Positions 31,135-36,104 of a stretch of DNA of 36,104 bases are shown piece after piece. The position numbers and the translations under genes were made by a program. The stretch covers positions 1-36,104 of the forward strand of contig JAAOMR010000054.1 in the NCBI GenBank assembly GCA_018853935.1, given 5' to 3'. Origin of the DNA: Acidithiobacillus ferrivorans. Lineage in GTDB: Bacteria; Pseudomonadota; Gammaproteobacteria; Acidithiobacillales; Acidithiobacillaceae. Each line of letters begins with the position of its first letter. The stretch's first letter is position 1. The notes under the pieces were generated by a model. The model saw only the letters and a program-made list of their open reading frames with translations, had not been told where the DNA came from and made no database searches.

Positions 31135-32844
31135 TCAAAGATTGGTCACCCGCAGGACCTCTTCAAGACTAGTGACGCCCTCCCTGATCCGCCTCAATCC
31201 GTTTTGCCGCATGGTCAGCACGCCCTCCTGCGTCGCCTGCCGCGCCAGATCGATGGAAGTACCACCGCGCATAATGATTTCACGCATAGCATCGCTCACC
31301 GGCATCACCTGATAGAGTCCCATCCGACCTTTATACCCGGTGTTATTGCACTGATCACAGCCCGCCGCGCCCAGAGGGCGCCAGCCCTGCAGATCCTCGG
31401 GCGCAAATCCCGCCTCAATCAGGGCCTGTTCGGGAATGCGCAGCGGCTTTTTACAGTGCGGGCAGAGTTTGCGGGCAAGTCGCTGCGCCATCACCAGGTG
31501 CACACCGCCCGCTATGTTATAGGTGGGGATACCCATATTTTCCAGACGGGTGAGACTCTGTGGTGCATCATTGGTATGCAGGGTGGCCAACACCAGATGA
31601 CCCGTCTGGGCGGCTTTGATGGCCGTTTCCGCGGTTTCCAGATCACGCACCTCACCGACCATAATAATGTCAGGGTCCTGGCGCAGGAAGGAACGCAAGG
31701 CGGCGGCAAAGCTGAGACCGATACGCTCGTTGATATTCACCTGATTGATCCCGTATACCGGGATTTCCACAGGATCCTCTGCGGTACTGATGTTGCAGTC
31801 GCCGGTGTTGAGAATATTCAGCGCGGTGTAGAGGGTCGTTGTTTTACCCGAACCCGTGGGGCCGGTGACCAGGATCATACCGTAGGGCCGGTGGATAGCC
31901 TCTTCAAAAGCTTTGCGCTGGTCCGGCATAAAGCCCAATTGTTCTATGGGCACCTTGGAACTGGCCGGATCCAGCAAGCGCAGCACAATGGTTTCGCCAA
32001 AACTGGTGGGCAAAAAAGAGACCCGGAAATCAATAACCCGCGCCGGTGGCACCCTGACCCGCAGACGGCCATCCTGGGGTAAACGCCGCTCAGAAATATC
32101 CAGGCGACAGAGAATCTTCAGGCGCGAAGTGACACCGTCACGCAACGCCACCGGCGGATGCAGCACATCCTGCAATACGCCATCGAGGCGGTAACGCACC
32201 CGAAAATCCTTTTCATAGGGTTCCAGATGAATATCGGAAACCCCGCGTTGAATGGCATCCAGCAGCAATTGCCGGGCAAAACGCACCACCGGCGCATCCT
32301 CGACACTGCCATCACTTTCCTGGGCAAGATCGAATTCTTCCTGCTCTTCTTCGCCGCGCGGCTTATCCATGAAAACATCGTCAATCCCGCCTTGCATACT
32401 GTTGGCCGCGGCATTCACCGCCTTTACCAGCTTATTGGCCTCGACCAGTATCGGCAACACCTGCAGGCCGGTGTTGAACTTCACATCCTCCACCGCCTTA
32501 AAATCCGTAGGATCTGCCATGGCGAGGTAGAGGGTATCCCCATGCTTCGACAAGGGCAGCACCAGATAGCGGGTCATCAGTCCCTTGTCGAGCTTCCGGA
32601 TGAGCAACTCATTAATCATGACCGCATCCAGGTCGAGCATGGGCATGTTATAGCGCGCAGAAAGGTGCGCCATCAGCACCGAGGCAGGAACGGCGCCCTT
32701 CTCAACCGCATAAAACAGCAGCGGCATCTTGCCACGCGCCGGATCAGCGGCAAGGCTTTGCAATTGCGCCTCATCGCTTAGCCCGTTGCTGACTAATGCC
32801 CGCAATACGGGCGTCAACGCGATGTGTGCTGGATTTGTAGCCAT
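31135..32844 (-). CDS. pilB: Type IV pilus extension ATPase PilB
   Basis: PilB is the hexameric cytoplasmic motor that drives pilus assembly. The 569-residue protein has an N-terminal MshEN-type region. Its nucleotide-binding domain carries Walker A GPTGSGKT (328-335), the Asp box (AEDPVEIPVYGINQ), the Walker B strand (QDPDIIMVGEVRD) and the His box (GHLVLATLHTNDA). The C-terminal zinc-binding Cys pairs CPHC and CDQC are present. I chose ATG 32844 with GGAGGAG upstream; a longer frame from 32895 would sit deeper in aroE. The start lies inside the aroE 3' end, so the two genes overlap by 31 bases. Confidence 0.95.
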   Translation of the reverse strand: MATNPAHIALTPVLRALVSNGLSDEAQLQSLAADPARGKMPLLFYAVEKGAVPASVLMAHLSARYNMPMLDLDAVMINELLIRKLDKGLMTRYLVLPLSKHGDTLYLAMADPTDFKAVEDVKFNTGLQVLPILVEANKLVKAVNAAANSMQGGIDDVFMDKPRGEEEQEEFDLAQESDGSVEDAPVVRFARQLLLDAIQRGVSDIHLEPYEKDFRVRYRLDGVLQDVLHPPVALRDGVTSRLKILCRLDISERRLPQDGRLRVRVPPARVIDFRVSFLPTSFGETIVLRLLDPASSKVPIEQLGFMPDQRKAFEEAIHRPYGMILVTGPTGSGKTTTLYTALNILNTGDCNISTAEDPVEIPVYGINQVNINERIGLSFAAALRSFLRQDPDIIMVGEVRDLETAETAIKAAQTGHLVLATLHTNDAPQSLTRLENMGIPTYNIAGGVHLVMAQRLARKLCPHCKKPLRIPEQALIEAGFAPEDLQGWRPLGAAGCDQCNNTGYKGRMGLYQVMPVSDAMREIIMRGGTSIDLARQATQEGVLTMRQNGLRRIREGVTSLEEVLRVTNL

Positions 32845-33713
32845 CGGCGTAAGGTCTCCTCCACGGCGGCGGTCTGCGGCAAAGTTCCCGTCCATATTCG
32901 AAAACTCTCCGCGCCTTGTTCTACCAACATGCCCAGCCCATCAATCGCGCCCAGCCCGGCCTGCCGGGCGGCGCTTAGTAAAGGCGTTGTCAAAGGGTTA
33001 TAGACGATATCATATACACTGCCATTTTTGGGCATGCGGGCCAGATCCAACTCCGGGTGGCCCTCCCCGTGCAGCCCGCGCGCGCTGGTATTGACCAGTA
33101 ACGCACTGTGGGGCAACACCACAGACAATGCCGCCGAGTCCAAGGGGAGGGGGTGCACCGGAAGATCAGGGAATTGTGCAGCCAGGGCTTCGGCGCGCGG
33201 CAGGTGGCGATTCGCCAAATAAATAGCCGGACATCCGGCATGACCGAGCGCGTAGACGATGGCCCGGGCCGCCCCCCCCGCGCCAATCACCGTCGCCGGA
33301 TATTGTTGCCAGCCAAGCCCTGCGGCACGCTCCAGCGCCCGCTGAAAACCGAGTGCATCCGTATTGTATCCTTCCATGCCCGAGGGCGTGAAACACACGG
33401 TGTTCACCGCGCCGATGGCACGCGCCGCCGCGCTGAGCTGCTGCATCAGCGGCAACACGGCCTCTTTATGGGGGACCGTAACATTCACGCCGCGCACGCC
33501 AAGCGCCAGCAGTCCGGCCAGCGCCGTGGCGATCGCCTCTGCATGCACCGGAAAGGGCACATAAACCAGGTCCCGATCCTGCTGCGCGGCAAAGAGGCGA
33601 TGCATCCATGGCGAGAGACTGTGCGTGACCGGCTGACCGAGAATGCCATAAACGGCCGTTCCGCCGCCGGGATGCCAACAATTGCTGATGTCAGGCTGTG
33701 GGAAGCGCCCCAT
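32814..33713 (-). CDS. aroE: Shikimate dehydrogenase AroE
   Basis: AroE reduces 3-dehydroshikimate to shikimate with NADPH, so it follows AroQ in the pathway even though the two genes are 31 kb apart. The 299-residue enzyme has the substrate motifs SLSPWMHRLF and NVTVPHKE (with catalytic Lys). NTDALGFQRAL comes next, and the NADP-binding GAGGAARAI. The ATG at 33713 has AAAGGAAA about seven bases upstream and overlaps the anmK 3' end by 23 bases; the longer frame to 33761 is read-through into anmK. Shikimate flux ends in chorismate, used by the chorismatase of the pigment island. Confidence 0.95.
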   Translation of the reverse strand: MGRFPQPDISNCWHPGGGTAVYGILGQPVTHSLSPWMHRLFAAQQDRDLVYVPFPVHAEAIATALAGLLALGVRGVNVTVPHKEAVLPLMQQLSAAARAIGAVNTVCFTPSGMEGYNTDALGFQRALERAAGLGWQQYPATVIGAGGAARAIVYALGHAGCPAIYLANRHLPRAEALAAQFPDLPVHPLPLDSAALSVVLPHSALLVNTSARGLHGEGHPELDLARMPKNGSVYDIVYNPLTTPLLSAARQAGLGAIDGLGMLVEQGAESFRIWTGTLPQTAAVEETLRRWLQIQHTSR

Positions 33714-34872
33714 ACGATCTTTCCTTTGCGGTGATTTCCATCCTTTTCGAGAGATGGACAAGCAGATCTGGCCAGTTATCTCCGGGCAGAATATTACCCA
33801 GAGTCATGGGGCGTTGCGCCCCGGTAACGTGCGCCCAGGGCAGACGCTGCCCCAGCAAACACTGGCCGCCCAGCCAGGCAAAAGCCAACGCCTCCAAAGC
33901 CTGACTGGGAATGCCGCTGTACTGCCCACCGTGCACAATTTGGGTCTCTGCCAGGGCCCCTTGTAGAACGCGCATCAGAGTCGGGTTTTCGGCACCGCCA
34001 CCGAACACCAGCATTTCTGCAGCACCCGGTGTCCAGGTCCTTATCGCCTGTGCCACAGAAACCGCGGTCAATGCCGTCAGTGTGGCCAGAAAATCCGCCG
34101 CGGTGCCCCGCCAGGATGACCACCATTGCGTCACCAGGGGCAACCCGAACACTTCCCGCCCGGTGCTTTTGGGAGGTGGCTGCCGGAAAAACCTGTGGGT
34201 CAGCAGGTCCGCTAACCATACAGCATCGCAAAGTCCGTCAGCGGCCATTTGGCCATCCACATCACAGGTCAATCGTCCATCGCTGCACAAATGCATGGCA
34301 GCGTCCATCAGCACATTGCCTGGCCCACAGTCGAAAGCCAGCAATGGACGGGGGTCGTCCATGCCCGGCAACCAGGTCACGTTGGCCATACCACCGAGAT
34401 TGAGTACCAGACGGGGTTGTTTTTCCTGAAAGCAGAATTGATGGAAGGGTGGCACCAGCGGCGCCCCTTCTCCCCCGGCCGCCACATCGGCACGCCGGAA
34501 ATCGTGGACCACGGTCAGCCCAGTGGCCACGGCAATATCTGCCGCCGCACCAATTTGCAGCGTAAAGCCGGGTGCCGCATGCGGTTGATGACGAATGGTT
34601 TGCCCGTGCAAGGCGATAAAGTCTACCGGACCGAGATGGGCAATAGCAGCGCTCGCCAATTGCGCGTAACAGGCACCCAGACGCCGGTCAAGCCGCGCCA
34701 TCGCCTCAACGCTCAGTGGCCGGTTGGCAGCCAGCACCTCCGCACGCAACGCCGGATCAAAAGAGCACCCAAAGACGCCCTGGTAACCCGCACAACCCGC
34801 GACGTCAAAATCCAGCACTGCCGCATCTACACCGTCGGCGCTGGTTCCAGACATCAGCCCCAGACCACGCAA
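33691..34872 (-). CDS. anmK: Anhydro-N-acetylmuramic acid kinase AnmK
   Basis: AnmK phosphorylates and opens 1,6-anhydro-N-acetylmuramic acid during cell-wall recycling. The 393-residue protein has the phosphate-binding GLMSGTSADGVDAA near the N-terminus, the catalytic region FIALHGQTIRHQP and LAFDCGPGNVLMDA further on. The start must be TTG at 34872: an in-frame stop lies three codons upstream, and the first ATG (34854) would delete part of the phosphate loop. Together with the secreted lytic transglycosylase at 5400 it fits a peptidoglycan turnover theme, though the genes are far apart. It overlaps aroE. Confidence 0.95.
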   Translation of the reverse strand: MRGLGLMSGTSADGVDAAVLDFDVAGCAGYQGVFGCSFDPALRAEVLAANRPLSVEAMARLDRRLGACYAQLASAAIAHLGPVDFIALHGQTIRHQPHAAPGFTLQIGAAADIAVATGLTVVHDFRRADVAAGGEGAPLVPPFHQFCFQEKQPRLVLNLGGMANVTWLPGMDDPRPLLAFDCGPGNVLMDAAMHLCSDGRLTCDVDGQMAADGLCDAVWLADLLTHRFFRQPPPKSTGREVFGLPLVTQWWSSWRGTAADFLATLTALTAVSVAQAIRTWTPGAAEMLVFGGGAENPTLMRVLQGALAETQIVHGGQYSGIPSQALEALAFAWLGGQCLLGQRLPWAHVTGAQRPMTLGNILPGDNWPDLLVHLSKRMEITAKERSYGALPTA

Positions 34873-34921
34873 GGCGACCTACCCAGCCAACAAACGCGTC
34901 AACCGGTGCAGCACCAACGCA

Positions 34922-35410
34922 TCAATGATCCTGGTCATGCGCTCCGTGCCCATGCACATGACCATGGGCCAGCTCTTCGGTAGTGGCATCCCGCACTTCC
35001 AGCACCGTCACATCGAAGTTCAGGGTCATCCCAGCCAGCGGGTGATTGAGATCGACGGTAATTTCGTTGCCTTCGATATCGATTACCGTGGCAAGGCGTG
35101 TGCCATCTTCAGTCATGGTTTCAAACTGGGTGCCGATCTCCAGTTCTTCCGGGTCGTCAAAATCTTCCACACCCACTACTTCGACCAGATCTTCGTCCCA
35201 ATCGCCATAACCTTCTTCGGGTGGGATGGAAACCTCTAGCTTATCGCCGACACGACGCCCCGCCAGAGCCTGCTCCAGGCCGGGGATAATGCCGTGGTGG
35301 CCATGGAGATAAACGAGGGGCTCTTCACCCACAGAGCTGTCAATCAGCTCCCCCTCTTCATCGGTCAGGGAATAGTCGATAGTGACGACTTTGTCTTTGC
35401 TGATCATCAT
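34922..35410 (-). CDS. SlyD-like FKBP-type peptidyl-prolyl isomerase
   Basis: This 162-residue isomerase/chaperone has an FKBP domain split by an IF insert. DYSLTDEEGELIDSS comes first, LVYLHGHHGIIPGLEQALAG follows with the FKBP core, and a chaperone insert and a NHPLAGMTLNFDV strand complete it. A His-rich tail (GHVHGHGAHDQDH) could bind nickel or other divalent metals, as in SlyD. I chose ATG 35410 with AGGA eight bases upstream; the next codon is also ATG. The long upstream part of the frame to 35527 is not expected to be translated. It follows ferrochelatase by 62 bases on the same strand. Confidence 0.9.
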   Translation of the reverse strand: MMISKDKVVTIDYSLTDEEGELIDSSVGEEPLVYLHGHHGIIPGLEQALAGRRVGDKLEVSIPPEEGYGDWDEDLVEVVGVEDFDDPEELEIGTQFETMTEDGTRLATVIDIEGNEITVDLNHPLAGMTLNFDVTVLEVRDATTEELAHGHVHGHGAHDQDH

Positions 35411-35472
35411 GGCGCGAGTCCTATGGGTTAAAGGCCTGAAAAAGGTACTGCTAAGGTAGTTTCGAGCCGATT

Positions 35473-36104
35473 TTAGCCTGACTGCGCGGAAACGGCAAAA
35501 TTTTCCGGGCTCTCCCAATGACGCCAATGGGGTTCAAGAATCTGACTGAATGCCGCCACCCAGCGGGGGTTGTCATTGAGCGCAGGAATATAGCGTAGTT
35601 CCTGGCCACCCGCCTGGAGGAAAGTTTCTTTGCCTTCCAGGGCAATTTCCTGCAGTGTTTCCACACAGTCCGCACTAAACCCGGGACAGACGACATCGAT
35701 GCGGGACACCCCGGAATGCGCCAACTCAACGAGTGTTTTATCCGTATAGGGCTGCAGCCATTTGGCGGCGCCGAAGCGACTCTGGAAAGTTTGTATCCAT
35801 TGCTCATCAGACAAAGCGAGTTCCTTTACCAGCAGTGCGGTGGTCTTCTCGCATTGGCTGCGGTAGGGATCGCCCTTAGCAACACCGCTTTCCGGCAAGC
35901 CGTGAAAAGAAATCAGCAAGCGCTCCGCCTGTCCGTGCTCCTGCCACCAGGCACGGATACTATTCGCCAGGGCGTGAATATAGGCAGGGTGTTCATACCA
36001 GTCCCGAATCATGCGAATTTCCGGAATTTCCCGCCATTGTCGTAACGCTTTGCCCACGGCATCAAAAATGGAGGCGGTAGTAGCTGCCGCATATTGGGGA
36101 TAAA
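35473..36104 (-). CDS. hemH: Ferrochelatase, C-terminal part (runs off the right edge)
   Basis: HemH inserts ferrous iron into protoporphyrin IX in the last step of heme synthesis. The frame is open to the window edge, where the upstream codons read YPQYAAATTASIFD, matching the ferrochelatase signature before the region shown. The visible 210 or so residues include the catalytic strand ISFHGLPESGVAKGDPY with the metal-site His, and CPGFSADCVETLQEI with the conserved Glu. The C-terminus ends near ENFAVSAQSG. The first part of the gene lies outside, so the start cannot be given. Confidence 0.95.
   Translation of the reverse strand, partial: YPQYAAATTASIFDAVGKALRQWREIPEIRMIRDWYEHPAYIHALANSIRAWWQEHGQAERLLISFHGLPESGVAKGDPYRSQCEKTTALLVKELALSDEQWIQTFQSRFGAAKWLQPYTDKTLVELAHSGVSRIDVVCPGFSADCVETLQEIALEGKETFLQAGGQELRYIPALNDNPRWVAAFSQILEPHWRHWESPENFAVSAQSG

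Overview
The window looks like the chromosome of an Acidithiobacillus-like proteobacterium. The basis is the housekeeping gene order (aroQ-accB-accC-prmA-fis, fbp, zapD-coaE-pilD-pilR-pilS-pilB-aroE-anmK-slyD-hemH) and the general feel of the proteins. No database search was possible, so the taxon is an inference. No tRNA, rRNA, insertion sequence, integrase or CRISPR array was recognised.

Left flank (1-6.5 kb): a partial unknown gene and a diiron ferritin-like/acyl-ACP-desaturase-like gene point left. Then a tightly packed rightward set follows: aroQ, accB, accC, prmA, a zinc-ribbon/DUF3426 membrane protein and fis. It meets a leftward pair, sspB and a lytic transglycosylase. This is ordinary core metabolism and cell-envelope content.

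Centre (6.9-24.2 kb): an apparently more AT-rich island reads as one aryl-polyene (APE) pigment cluster of the xanthomonadin kind. A rightward arm holds a NodB-type deacetylase, a flavin-dependent halogenase-like oxidoreductase, a chorismatase (XanB2/Hyg5/FkbO family), a BamE-like lipoprotein, a PlsC-type acyltransferase and a family 2 glycosyltransferase. A leftward operon encodes the elongation machinery: ketosynthase, Cys-less chain-length factor, dehydratase, ketoreductase, plus a CPA-type antiporter at its end. A lone ACP gene diverges from the ketosynthase. A second leftward operon holds a COG4648 membrane protein, an aryl AMP-ligase, a second hot-dog dehydratase, an LpxL-type acyltransferase, a LolA-like protein and an MMPL exporter. 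Inferred flow: chorismate gives hydroxybenzoate (chorismatase); the AMP-ligase loads it on the ACP; KS/CLF, KR and the two dehydratases build the polyene; the halogenase may decorate it; acyl- and glycosyl-transferases attach it to a lipid; the MMPL and LolA-like proteins move it toward the outer membrane.

Right flank (24.3-36.1 kb): a small secreted protein, fructose-1,6-bisphosphatase, zapD, coaE and a type IV pilus block in the order pilB, pilS, pilR, pilD (no pilC). aroE, anmK, an SlyD-like isomerase and the C-terminal part of ferrochelatase follow. The pilR reading frame is broken by an apparent one-base deletion at about 28922, just before its Walker A motif. That is either a real loss of PilR or a sequencing error.
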